From Niabella insulamsoli (GTDB taxonomy: Bacteria > Bacteroidota > Bacteroidia > Chitinophagales > Chitinophagaceae), in the NCBI RefSeq assembly GCF_039652435.2, contig NZ_CP190246.1:124001-188000 (forward strand): a stretch of DNA of 64,000 nucleotides, in the 5' to 3' direction. Below the pieces are notes generated by a model. That model had not been told where the DNA came from, did not search any database, and saw nothing but the letters and a program-made list of their open reading frames with translations. Both the position numbers and the translations under genes were made by a program. How positions within the stretch are numbered: position 1 is the stretch's first letter; every line of letters begins with the position of its first letter. Shown one piece after another: positions 8,716-16,429 of the stretch.

Positions 8716-10102
8716 AAAATGGGAACGGTCAGCTCCTCTGGCATTAACTATACCTTCAATTTTTCTTTTCATCGGAGCGTCAGCGCAGGATAATTCACCT
8801 TACTCCAGATACGGATTGGGCAACCAGGCCCCCACAACAAATATTTCTAACAGGGGGATGGGCGGTGTAGCCGCGGCTTATAATGATCCTTACACGGTTA
8901 ACTACGCCAACCCGGCGTCATTTTCTTTCTTTTCGGCACAGCAGGAACCTGGTTCGAGAAAGCTGAATTCAGGACGCGTGGTGTTTAATATTGGTGCAGA
9001 TGGACAGGGGCGAACACTCACCGACCAAAGTGCTCAAAATAAATTTACCTCTCCCAATCTTTTGTTTAGTCACGTGATGATGGGGCTGCCCTTAAGAAAA
9101 AACTGGGGGATGGCGTTTGGCGTGAGGCCCATTACCAGCATCAACTACAAAATTCAAAACTCAGGGAAGCTTTATGATCCTAACACCGGCAACTTAATTG
9201 TCGATTCTTCGACAACCTTATATGAGGGACAGGGAGGAGCTTATCTCGGCTCATTGGGAACAGCTGTAAAATTCAAAACGGGAAAATCACAATATTTGAG
9301 TTTGGGTGTGAACGCGGGCTATATGTTTGGCAGCCGCGATTACAACACAAGGGTTTCTTTATACGACGACTCCACGGCTTATGCAGCGGCGCATTATGAA
9401 AGCAAAACCAGTCTTGGCGATTTCTATTTTGATGCCGGTCTGCAGTATCATTTTAAAGCCAGCGACAAAATTTATGTAGGATTAGGCGCCTACGGAAACT
9501 GGCAACAGGAAATAAAAACGAATAGGAACACAGTAGCGGAAACCTATACGTACAGTACGCAAACCGGTTATATTCCGATTGACACCGCCACTTCTACAAG
9601 TAATATCAAAAGCAGCCTCATTTATCCTTCAAGCGTGACGGGCGGTTTTGTTATTAGTAAACTGGCGGAAAACGAAGCGGGCTGGACAGTTGGCGCTGAT
9701 TTTACCCGCAACAATTGGGATCAGTTTCGATTTGAAGGAGCGCGCGATACAGCCGTGAGAAGCAACTGGCAGGCGAAAATAGGCGCTGAGTTTCATCCCG
9801 TGCCCAAAAATAATTATTTCAGCAGAACGGCTTATCGGATCGGGTTTTTTACCGGGCCGGATTATATTTATACCAGGCAAACCAAAATACCTGTTTTGGG
9901 TATTTCGGCCGGATTGGGCTTGCCGATCGCTAACTACAGCCTGCAAAGCCGCTTTCAGGCCAGCATGATCAATCTTAGCTTTGAATATATCAAGCGCGGC
10001 AACAACACCAATATCATCCAGGAAAACCTGTACCGTTTATCGGTTGGTTTCTCGCTTACTGATCTTTGGTTTGGCGGCAAAACAAAGTATTACGAAGATT
10101 AG
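8708..10102 (+). CDS. Outer-membrane beta-barrel protein (SPYSRYGLG family)
   Basis: A 464-residue exported protein with a signal peptide (hydrophobic LALTIPSIFLFIGASAQ) followed at once by DNSPYSRYGLGNQAP. This N-terminal signature belongs to a barrel-protein family widespread in Bacteroidota. Many alternating hydrophobic strands and an aromatic residue pattern (TAYRIGFFTGPDYIY) fit a FadL-like or porin-like barrel. I chose the ATG at 8708 rather than the one at 8687, because the shorter form gives a normal signal peptide and an 8-bp overlap with coaX. Its gene order (coaX, this gene, lptC) suggests an envelope role; the cargo is unknown. Confidence 0.75.
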   Translation: MLRKWERSAPLALTIPSIFLFIGASAQDNSPYSRYGLGNQAPTTNISNRGMGGVAAAYNDPYTVNYANPASFSFFSAQQEPGSRKLNSGRVVFNIGADGQGRTLTDQSAQNKFTSPNLLFSHVMMGLPLRKNWGMAFGVRPITSINYKIQNSGKLYDPNTGNLIVDSSTTLYEGQGGAYLGSLGTAVKFKTGKSQYLSLGVNAGYMFGSRDYNTRVSLYDDSTAYAAAHYESKTSLGDFYFDAGLQYHFKASDKIYVGLGAYGNWQQEIKTNRNTVAETYTYSTQTGYIPIDTATSTSNIKSSLIYPSSVTGGFVISKLAENEAGWTVGADFTRNNWDQFRFEGARDTAVRSNWQAKIGAEFHPVPKNNYFSRTAYRIGFFTGPDYIYTRQTKIPVLGISAGLGLPIANYSLQSRFQASMINLSFEYIKRGNNTNIIQENLYRLSVGFSLTDLWFGGKTKYYED

Positions 10103-10144
10103 GCCGTTGTTAGTAATTTAGCAACCGTAATAATCCATCACATT

Positions 10145-10756
10145 TTGAAGCAGCTTCTGATCTTTTTTATGGCTTTTGCTTTGGTTTCCTGCGAAAACAG
10201 CGAGAGCGAGATCAACGCATTTGGTAAAAAGGCGGTGCAGAAAGATCAGGCAAAGAAAATCGAAAGCTATTTGTCGCAGGGAGGGAAAGTTAAAGCCAGG
10301 CTAACGGCCCCCGTGATGGTTCGCGTGGTGTCCCAGTTCAACGTTGACACACCCTATGTAGAATTTCCTAAAACCCTGCATGTAGACTTCTTCAACGACC
10401 AGAAAATCGTTGAAAATAAATTAGATGCCCTTTATGGTAAGTACTTCGAGTCGCTTAATAAAGTGTATCTGCGCGATAGTGTGGTGGTCATCTCTATTAA
10501 AGGCGACACGCTCACCTGCGAAGATCTTTGGTGGGATCAGGAAAAGGAATTGTTTTATACGGATAAACCGGCGCTGCTTAAGCAGCCGACGGGAGCAGTA
10601 CCTGCCAAAAACGGGTTAGATGCGTCGCAGGATTTTAAAAGAATTAATTTTAAGGAAGTGCGCAATGGTTATCAGATTTCTGAAGGCGATGCGTTTTCGC
10701 CCGGGCAGCCAGCTTCCGCCACTACCGACAGCGCCGCTGCTCCACAGCCGCAATAA
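10145..10756 (+). CDS. lptC: LPS export protein LptC (predicted lipoprotein)
   Basis: A 203-residue periplasmic protein of the LptC/OstA-like fold, which passes lipopolysaccharide from LptB2FG to LptA. The segment KVKARLTAPVMVRV and later DSVVVISIKGDTLTCEDLWWDQEKELFYTD carry the repeating beta-jellyroll pattern of LptC. The N-terminus MKQLLIFFMAFALVSC ends in a lipobox, so it looks like a lipoprotein anchored through Cys16, unlike the transmembrane anchor of the E. coli protein. The start is TTG at 10145-10147. The C-terminal 25 residues are Ala/Pro/Ser-rich. lptB lies 1.3 kb downstream on the other strand. Confidence 0.85.
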   Translation: MKQLLIFFMAFALVSCENSESEINAFGKKAVQKDQAKKIESYLSQGGKVKARLTAPVMVRVVSQFNVDTPYVEFPKTLHVDFFNDQKIVENKLDALYGKYFESLNKVYLRDSVVVISIKGDTLTCEDLWWDQEKELFYTDKPALLKQPTGAVPAKNGLDASQDFKRINFKEVRNGYQISEGDAFSPGQPASATTDSAAAPQPQ

Positions 10757-10798
10757 GCCGCGGCCCATTTGCCATTTTTTCATCAAACCTAATACGAT

Positions 10799-11620
10799 AT
10801 GCTACTGAAAAACAGAACCGCGTTTATCACCGGCGCCAGCCGCGGTATAGGAAAAGCAATTGCGCTTCGCCTCGCGCGGGAGGGCGTCAACATTGTTGTA
10901 GCGGCCAAATCGGTGCGCGAAAATGAAAAACTCGGAGGTACTATTTTCTCTGCTGCGGAGGAAATTGAAGCATTGGGCGTAAAAGCGCTACCCGTCCCCT
11001 GCGACATTCGCGATGAAGCCATGATTCAGGAGGCCGTGGAAAAAACGGCCGCAACTTTTGGAGGCATCGATATTGTTATTAATAATGCTTCGGCCATCGC
11101 ACTTACCAAAACCAGCGAAACCAAAACCAATCGATTTGATTTGATGCACGACATCAATGTTCGCGGCACTTTTTTGGTAACCCGGCATTGCCTGCCCTGG
11201 CTGTCCAAATCTGACCATGCTCATATTTTGACGCTTTCGCCGCCTCTAAACATGGCGCCCAAATGGCTGGGTAGCCATATTGCCTACACCATGAGCAAAT
11301 ATAATATGACAATGATGGCGTTGGGCTGGGCTGAAGAATTTAAGGATATGCCTGTAGCTTCAAATGCGCTTTGGCCCCAAACGACAATTGATACCGCGGC
11401 CGTACGCAATCTACTGGGTGGAGAAGCGCTCGTCCAAATGAGCCGCAAGCCCGAAATTCTGGCGGATGCTGCCTATTATATTTTAGCGAAAAAGCCAGGT
11501 AACTGCACCGGAAACGCCTTTATCGACGAAAAAGTGTTAAAACAAAACGGCATAACCGATTTATCATCCTATAGCGTCGCAGCGGGAGGTAAATTATATA
11601 CGGATCTCTTTCTCGACTAA
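10799..11620 (+). CDS. SDR-family NAD(P)-dependent oxidoreductase
   Basis: A 273-residue short-chain dehydrogenase/reductase. The cofactor site TGASRGIGKAIALRLA lies near residues 12-27, followed by PCDIRDEA. The NAG-type structural motif appears as INNASAI near residue 98, and the catalytic Tyr-Lys pair as YTMSKYNM near 163. The protein resembles the hydroxysteroid-dehydrogenase-like (HSDL2-type) SDR branch, which has the same SPPLNM and WPQTTIDTAAVRNLLGG segments. The substrate cannot be set from sequence. It follows lptC by 42 bp and may share its transcript. Confidence 0.88.
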   Translation: MLLKNRTAFITGASRGIGKAIALRLAREGVNIVVAAKSVRENEKLGGTIFSAAEEIEALGVKALPVPCDIRDEAMIQEAVEKTAATFGGIDIVINNASAIALTKTSETKTNRFDLMHDINVRGTFLVTRHCLPWLSKSDHAHILTLSPPLNMAPKWLGSHIAYTMSKYNMTMMALGWAEEFKDMPVASNALWPQTTIDTAAVRNLLGGEALVQMSRKPEILADAAYYILAKKPGNCTGNAFIDEKVLKQNGITDLSSYSVAAGGKLYTDLFLD

Positions 11621-11743
11621 AGGGTTAATTATTTGCATTTTATTAAGAAAATAATAGTGTATTTCTGAATGTTTCCCTAAAGTGATGCTGCTCCATCCAT
11701 TTGTTGTATAGATTTTGCATACTTAGTATTAAAAATTAAACTT

Positions 11744-12025
11744 ATGGATAAAATGGAAAAAAAGGAGGCGATAGATAAAATTTTACGGGAGTTGGAAGAC
11801 CTTAAAAATAGCGAAACCTCCGTGCTGAAAAAAGTGGCACAAATTGAAGCGGATAACATTAATCTCGGTTTAGGGATTTTAGACAAATCTCTTCCGGATC
11901 TTCATGAAAATGCTGACAAATCGATCGAGGCTATCGACAGCCTTTTGGTGAGTTTTACAGAACACCGCGATAAATTCGTAAAAGATAATAACCTGGAGCC
12001 TGCCGACGAAACAGAAACCTCATAA
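11744..12025 (+). CDS. Small acidic coiled-coil protein, function unknown
   Basis: A 93-residue, highly charged, soluble protein with no signal peptide or membrane segment. Heptad-like spacing of Leu/Ile (ILRELEDLKNSETSVLKKVAQIEADNI is one such run, quoted here only to show the spacing) predicts a coiled coil over about residues 10-75. The tail DETETS is acidic. I do not recognise a family. It sits alone between the SDR gene and the convergent lptB gene, with a hairpin between it and lptB. The reading frame has normal codon use and an ATG start, so it is likely a real gene. Confidence 0.6.
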   Translation: MDKMEKKEAIDKILRELEDLKNSETSVLKKVAQIEADNINLGLGILDKSLPDLHENADKSIEAIDSLLVSFTEHRDKFVKDNNLEPADETETS

Positions 12026-12052
12026 TTGTTATAACCTGGATTTTTAAGTATA

Positions 12053-12078
12053 CTGCCCGCAATCATCGTTGCGGGCAG
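12053..12078. terminator. Hairpin between convergent genes
   Basis: A perfect 10-bp stem: CTGCCCGCAA (12053-12062), loop TCATCG, TTGCGGGCAG (12069-12078). It sits between the 3' ends of the coiled-coil gene and lptB and could stop transcription from both sides. The T-runs are short (ATTTT on the right, TTTTT upstream on the left), so termination strength is uncertain. Confidence 0.6.
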
Positions 12079-12086
12079 TGTGCATT

Positions 12087-12884
12087 TTAATCGGTAACCG
12101 GCGGCTGCGCTTCAGCTTGCGCTTCCGTTCTGGCTTCTTCGTATAAATAGTCTTTGCGCTTTAATTCAAAATTGCGACCCAGGTAAAGCTTTCTAACCTG
12201 CTCGTTGGCCGCCAGTTCTTCTGCGGTTCCGTTTTCGAATATTTTTCCGTCAATGAGCAAATAAGCCCGGTCGCAGATCGACAGCGTTTCATTTACATTA
12301 TGGTCCGTAATCAGGATGCCGATATTTTTAAATTTTAGCCGCGCCACGATGCTTTGAATATCTTCTACCGCGATCGGATCGATCCCCGCAAAAGGCTCAT
12401 CAAGCAAAATAAATTTGGGATTTACGGCCAGCGCGCGGGCGATTTCGGTTCGACGCCTTTCGCCACCGCTCAACACGTCGCCGTTGCTTTTGCGTACATG
12501 CCCTAAGCGAAATTCTGCGATAAGCGATTCCAGCTTTTCCTTTTGTTCCGCCTTGCTCAGTTTGGTCATTTCCAATACGGCGGCAATATTATCCTCCACA
12601 CTCAGTTTCCTGAAAACAGACGCCTCTTGCGGCAAATAGCCAATGCCCATTTGAGCACGTTTGTACATGGGCAGCTTGGTTATATTTTCGTCGTTGAGAA
12701 ACACGTTGCCTTCGTCTGGTTTGATCAATCCTACAACCTGATAAAAGGAAGTTGTTTTTCCTGCTCCGTTCGGGCCCAGCAGCCCCACAATTTCTCCCTG
12801 ATGTACGTCAAAAGAAACATGGTTTACCACCGTGCGTTGACCGTATCTTTTTACCAGGTTTTTGGTTGTAATTTTCATTTGCAT
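12087..12884 (-). CDS. lptB: LPS export ABC transporter ATPase LptB
   Basis: The 265-residue nucleotide-binding subunit of the LptB2FGC lipopolysaccharide extractor, acting at the inner-membrane face. Walker A GPNGAGKTT is at residues 37-45; further on are the Q-loop (PQEASVF), the signature LSGGERRR, Walker B FILLDEPFAGIDP, and ITDHNV with the H-loop histidine. PDEGNVFLNDENITKLPM and ITDHNVNETL are typical of LptB rather than of other ABC ATPases. The C-terminus extends about 20 residues past the usual end (Glu/Ala-rich tail). A -7 box (TATTTTTG on the coding strand, 12892-12899) ends seven bases before the ATG. Confidence 0.95.
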   Translation of the reverse strand: MQMKITTKNLVKRYGQRTVVNHVSFDVHQGEIVGLLGPNGAGKTTSFYQVVGLIKPDEGNVFLNDENITKLPMYKRAQMGIGYLPQEASVFRKLSVEDNIAAVLEMTKLSKAEQKEKLESLIAEFRLGHVRKSNGDVLSGGERRRTEIARALAVNPKFILLDEPFAGIDPIAVEDIQSIVARLKFKNIGILITDHNVNETLSICDRAYLLIDGKIFENGTAEELAANEQVRKLYLGRNFELKRKDYLYEEARTEAQAEAQPPVTD

Positions 12885-12891
12885 GATCTGG

Positions 12892-12899
12892 CAAAAATA
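12892..12899 (-). promoter_or_regulatory. -7 box upstream of lptB
   Basis: TATTTTTG on the minus strand matches the Bacteroidota -7 consensus TAnnTTTG exactly. It ends seven bases before the lptB ATG, which implies a very short or absent 5' leader. No good -33 TTG was found at the usual 19-21 bp spacing. Confidence 0.5.
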
Positions 12900-12950
12900 A
12901 CATGGTATTTCGACAATCGAACAATGATCAAATGTTAAAAAGAAGGCGGC

Positions 12951-14474
12951 TTACAAGGTAGGCTTTGCTGCCTGAAGTTGAAGAATTTCTTCTAAATAGT
13001 TTCTTTCGTTGGACAGCCGCGGAACCTTATGCTGACCGCCAAGTTTGTCTTTTTGCTGCAGCCAGTTGTTAAAACTGCCTTTCGGCATATTGTGGATCTG
13101 GGGCAGGCTCAGTGCAATATTTTTATACCGTTTTGCTTCGTAATCGCTGTTGATGCTTTGGAGCGCGGCATCAAGCTCGGCTGTGAAAGCTGCTAAACTT
13201 TCCGGCTGTTTTTCAAATTCAATGAGCCATTCGTGAGCGCCGTTATGGCCCTCCGAAAAATAAATCGGCGCCGCTGTATAGTCATTTACGACAGCGCCGG
13301 TTTTGTGACAAGCAATGCTAATGGCTTTATCACTGTTATCAACAATCACTTCCTCGCCAAAGGCATTAATATAGTGTTTCACCCGGCCGCTGACCACAAT
13401 TTTGTAAGGGTCTTTCGAAACAAATCGAATCGTGTCGCCAAGCAGGTACCGCCAGAGGCCGCCATTGGTGCTGATTACGATCGCGTAGTTGGCATTCAGT
13501 TCTACATCTTTTAGGCCAATGGTCTGCGGATTAGGCTTTCCATGCTCGCTCATCGGCATAAATTCCAGGAAAATACCGTGATCGGTGAAGAGCAACATTC
13601 CGGCTTCGCCGGGAACATCATTGGCAGCGAAAAAGCCTTCGCTGGCGTTGTAGGTTTCCAGATAATTGATAGGCTTGCCGATGATATTTTGAAATTGTTC
13701 TCGATAGGGCGTAAAGGAAACACCGCCGTGCATATATAATTCCAGGTCGGGCCATACTTCGGAAATCGATTGTTTGCCGGTCATTTCCAAAAGCCGCCTG
13801 AACAGGATTAAAGTCCAGGTGGGCACGCCGCTGATCGAAGTGACATGCTCATTAACGGTTTGCCGGGCCATTTTTTCCAGCTTGTCCTCCCATTTATCCA
13901 TCAAAGCAATTTCGAGATCGGGCGTGCGCAGCCAGTGCCCCCAGAAAGGACTGTTTTGTAATAAGACCGCACTCAAATCGCCATACTGAGCTTCGTTGTT
14001 GACGGGGTTAATAGTATGGCTGCCGCCGAGTACCAGGCCCTTTCCCGTCAGCATTTTGCTTTCGGGGTGACTCGCATAATACATAGTGAGCACATCCTTG
14101 GCCGCTTTATAATGGCAGTCTTCGAGGCTTTCTTCACTGACAGGAATAAACTTGCTTTTATCGCTGGTGGTGCCGCTACTTTTTGCAAACCAGTAAACCG
14201 GGCTGTTCCACAAAAGGTTTTGTTCGCCCTGCATCATGCGTTCGATATAAGGCTTCAGATCGTCGTATTCGCAAATAGGGACCGCTTTTTTAAAATCGCG
14301 GATATTATAAATGTTCGTGAAGTTGTGCTTACGTCCAAATTCGGTGTATTGGGCCGAAGTAACCAGGTTTTGAATCACTTCTCTTTGCGAATCCAGCGGG
14401 TGCTCGCGCCAGGCTTCAATGCGCCATTGGCGCATACGTGCTAAGGATGATATAGCGGGGCTGAGCAGAGCCAT
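12951..14474 (-). CDS. GH3-family acyl-adenylate enzyme (auxin-responsive-promoter-like)
   Basis: A 507-residue protein of the GH3 (plant auxin-responsive) superfamily, a branch of the ANL acyl-adenylating enzymes; it is not a glycoside hydrolase. The motif WFAKSSGTTSDKSKFIPVS near residue 105 is the ATP/AMP-binding P-loop-like segment. YNASEGFFAAND near 295 is the second adenylate motif, and YLLGDTIRFVS near 350 the third. Plant members join amino acids to jasmonate or auxin; the role of bacterial members is not established. Length is normal for bacterial forms. It is monocistronic, divergent from glpD. Confidence 0.88.
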   Translation of the reverse strand: MALLSPAISSLARMRQWRIEAWREHPLDSQREVIQNLVTSAQYTEFGRKHNFTNIYNIRDFKKAVPICEYDDLKPYIERMMQGEQNLLWNSPVYWFAKSSGTTSDKSKFIPVSEESLEDCHYKAAKDVLTMYYASHPESKMLTGKGLVLGGSHTINPVNNEAQYGDLSAVLLQNSPFWGHWLRTPDLEIALMDKWEDKLEKMARQTVNEHVTSISGVPTWTLILFRRLLEMTGKQSISEVWPDLELYMHGGVSFTPYREQFQNIIGKPINYLETYNASEGFFAANDVPGEAGMLLFTDHGIFLEFMPMSEHGKPNPQTIGLKDVELNANYAIVISTNGGLWRYLLGDTIRFVSKDPYKIVVSGRVKHYINAFGEEVIVDNSDKAISIACHKTGAVVNDYTAAPIYFSEGHNGAHEWLIEFEKQPESLAAFTAELDAALQSINSDYEAKRYKNIALSLPQIHNMPKGSFNNWLQQKDKLGGQHKVPRLSNERNYLEEILQLQAAKPTL

Positions 14475-14650
14475 AATGTATTAACGCAATATTAAAACAA
14501 AACCACATAAAAACCATCGTAGCGCATTGTTTTACAATTAATCCACAAATGGCAAACGATTTTTTGCCCGCGCCGGGCCAAACCAAAACAAAACCAACAA
14601 TGGACATTATAAGCAAAGGGGAAACAAAAATTTAAAAAACTTTATTTTGT

Positions 14651-14679
14651 TTTGTTTAGAAATAAAATTATTATATTTG
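14651..14679 (+). promoter_or_regulatory. Promoter of glpD
   Basis: A -33-like TTTG (14651-14654) and an exact -7 box TATATTTG (14672-14679), 17 bp apart; an alternative TTG at 14647-14649 gives 22 bp. The usual Bacteroidota spacing is about 19-21. It lies 45 bp upstream of the chosen glpD ATG and falls inside the longer alternative reading frame, which argues for the shorter protein. Confidence 0.55.
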
Positions 14680-14723
14680 ATTTCGGAAGGTTTCGTATTA
14701 AAAAAATCGAAACTGGTAAATGC

Positions 14724-16280
14724 ATGAATCGCGATATTGCTATAGAGAAATTGAATCAGCAGGAAAGATGGGACGTGCTGGTGATTGGTGGCGGCGCCAC
14801 CGGTCTGGGAGTCGCTTTGGATGCGGTGTCCCGCGGTTATACAACCTTATTGGTCGATCAGGCCGATTTTGCCAAAGGCACTTCCAGCCGCAGCACGAAG
14901 CTGGTGCATGGCGGTGTCAGGTATCTTGCGCAGGGAGATGTAAAACTGGTGCGTGAGGCTTGTATCGAGCGGGGCCTTTTACAAAAAAACGCGCCTCACC
15001 TGGTTAAAAATCAAACTTTTATCATTCCGGTTTATAGTCTTTGGGATAAAATCAAATATGCCGTTGGCCTTAAAATCTACGACTGGATTGCCGGAAAATT
15101 GTCGCTGGGCCGGTCGACGGTCGTATCGAAAGATGAAACATTGAAACAATTGCCCGGCATCAGGCAGCAAGGCCTGATGGGAGGCGTTTTATACCACGAT
15201 GGCCAATTTGACGATTCGAGGCTGGCCATCAATCTGGCTCAAACCGTTGTAGAGAACGGCGGCGTGGTGCTGAATTACGCTGAAGTAACCGGATTAATCA
15301 AAAACGATAGCGGTAAACTGAGCGGAGCCGTTATAAAGGATAATGAAAAGAAAGCCGTTCATACGGTTAAAGCGAAAGCGATCGTAAATGCTACCGGCGT
15401 TTTTGTAGATAATATTTTAAGAATGGACGATGCGGAGGCGGGCCAGACAGTAGTGGCCAGCCAGGGCATTCATATCGTGGTAGACCGAAGGTTTTATGCG
15501 TCGCAACACGCATTAATGATTCCCGAAACCAGCGATGGACGGGTATTATTTGCCGTGCCTTGGCACAATGAAGTGGTAATCGGCACCACCGACACGCCCG
15601 TTGGCGAGCCGAGCATAGAGCCCAAAGCGCTGGAGAAGGAGATTGATTTTGTATTGAAAACAACATCAGGATATCTAGACAAAGCGCCTACACGAAAAGA
15701 TGTACTTAGTGTTTTTGCGGGTTTGCGGCCGTTGGCGGCTCCCGATAAAGGCTCTCAAAAAACAAAGGAAATATCGCGCAGCCATAAAATCATAAAATCT
15801 GATGCCAACCTGTTCACAATTATTGGGGGCAAGTGGACGACCTTCAGAAAAATGGGTGAAGATATGGTGGATAAGATCGAAGCCGATTTGCAATGGCCCT
15901 CCAAAAAGCCAAAAACCGAAACAAAAAAAATTCATGGGTTTAGTGAGACTGTAAACTGGGACGACCCTTTTTATTTCTATGGAAGTGACGCGCCATTAAT
16001 CCGTGAAAAAATAAACGGCACTTACAACAACTGGATCAGCGAGAAACTGCGCATTCATGAGATGCAGATCAGGTGGGCGGTGCAGCAGGAAATGGCCCGC
16101 ACCGTAGAAGATTTTTTAGCAAGAAGGACGCGCGCGCTGTTGCTCGATGCGAAGGAAAGTGTACGCATCTGCGCTGAAGTGGCCAGAATTATGGCTGAAG
16201 AATTGAACAGGGATAACGATTGGATAGAAGCTCAAATAAACGATTATAAAAAACTTGCGACCCAATATCAGATTGCATAA
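14724..16280 (+). CDS. glpD: Glycerol-3-phosphate dehydrogenase
   Basis: A 518-residue FAD-dependent enzyme that oxidises sn-glycerol 3-phosphate to dihydroxyacetone phosphate and feeds electrons to quinone at the inner membrane. The FAD-binding dinucleotide fold is DVLVIGGGATGLGVALDA near residues 18-35. GTSSRSTKLVHGGVRYL is the family hallmark, and GVLYHDGQFDDSRL and FAGLRPLAAP are further conserved parts. GGKWTTFRKMGED closes the FAD domain, followed by the C-terminal helical domain. I chose ATG 14724; the frame extends to 14652 but through the promoter. It lies upstream of a SusC/SusD/GDPD/glpK/glpF cluster on the same strand. Confidence 0.95.
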   Translation: MNRDIAIEKLNQQERWDVLVIGGGATGLGVALDAVSRGYTTLLVDQADFAKGTSSRSTKLVHGGVRYLAQGDVKLVREACIERGLLQKNAPHLVKNQTFIIPVYSLWDKIKYAVGLKIYDWIAGKLSLGRSTVVSKDETLKQLPGIRQQGLMGGVLYHDGQFDDSRLAINLAQTVVENGGVVLNYAEVTGLIKNDSGKLSGAVIKDNEKKAVHTVKAKAIVNATGVFVDNILRMDDAEAGQTVVASQGIHIVVDRRFYASQHALMIPETSDGRVLFAVPWHNEVVIGTTDTPVGEPSIEPKALEKEIDFVLKTTSGYLDKAPTRKDVLSVFAGLRPLAAPDKGSQKTKEISRSHKIIKSDANLFTIIGGKWTTFRKMGEDMVDKIEADLQWPSKKPKTETKKIHGFSETVNWDDPFYFYGSDAPLIREKINGTYNNWISEKLRIHEMQIRWAVQQEMARTVEDFLARRTRALLLDAKESVRICAEVARIMAEELNRDNDWIEAQINDYKKLATQYQIA

Positions 16281-16314
16281 GGCAACATCTAAACAGATGT
16301 AATGCTTGCCTTTT
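16281..16314 (+). terminator. Possible terminator after glpD
   Basis: ACATCT (16285-16290), loop AAAC, AGATGT (16295-16300), with an outer GGCAA/TTGCC pair across a bulge and TTTT at 16311-16314. It could separate glpD from the SusC operon. The stem is short. Confidence 0.35.
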
Positions 16315-16429
16315 ACAATCGATATTATTTTATCATTATCAATGTTTGAACAAATTATTACTATTTGAATGGCGATGATTTTGATCAGTTATTAACACTT
16401 CTTTTGCAAACCAAAAAAATAAAGCTAAG

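Noticed and set aside
14652..14723. N-terminal extension of GlpD
   Set aside because: The stretch coincides with the promoter boxes; the ATG at 14724 gives the normal N-terminus before the FAD-binding fold.
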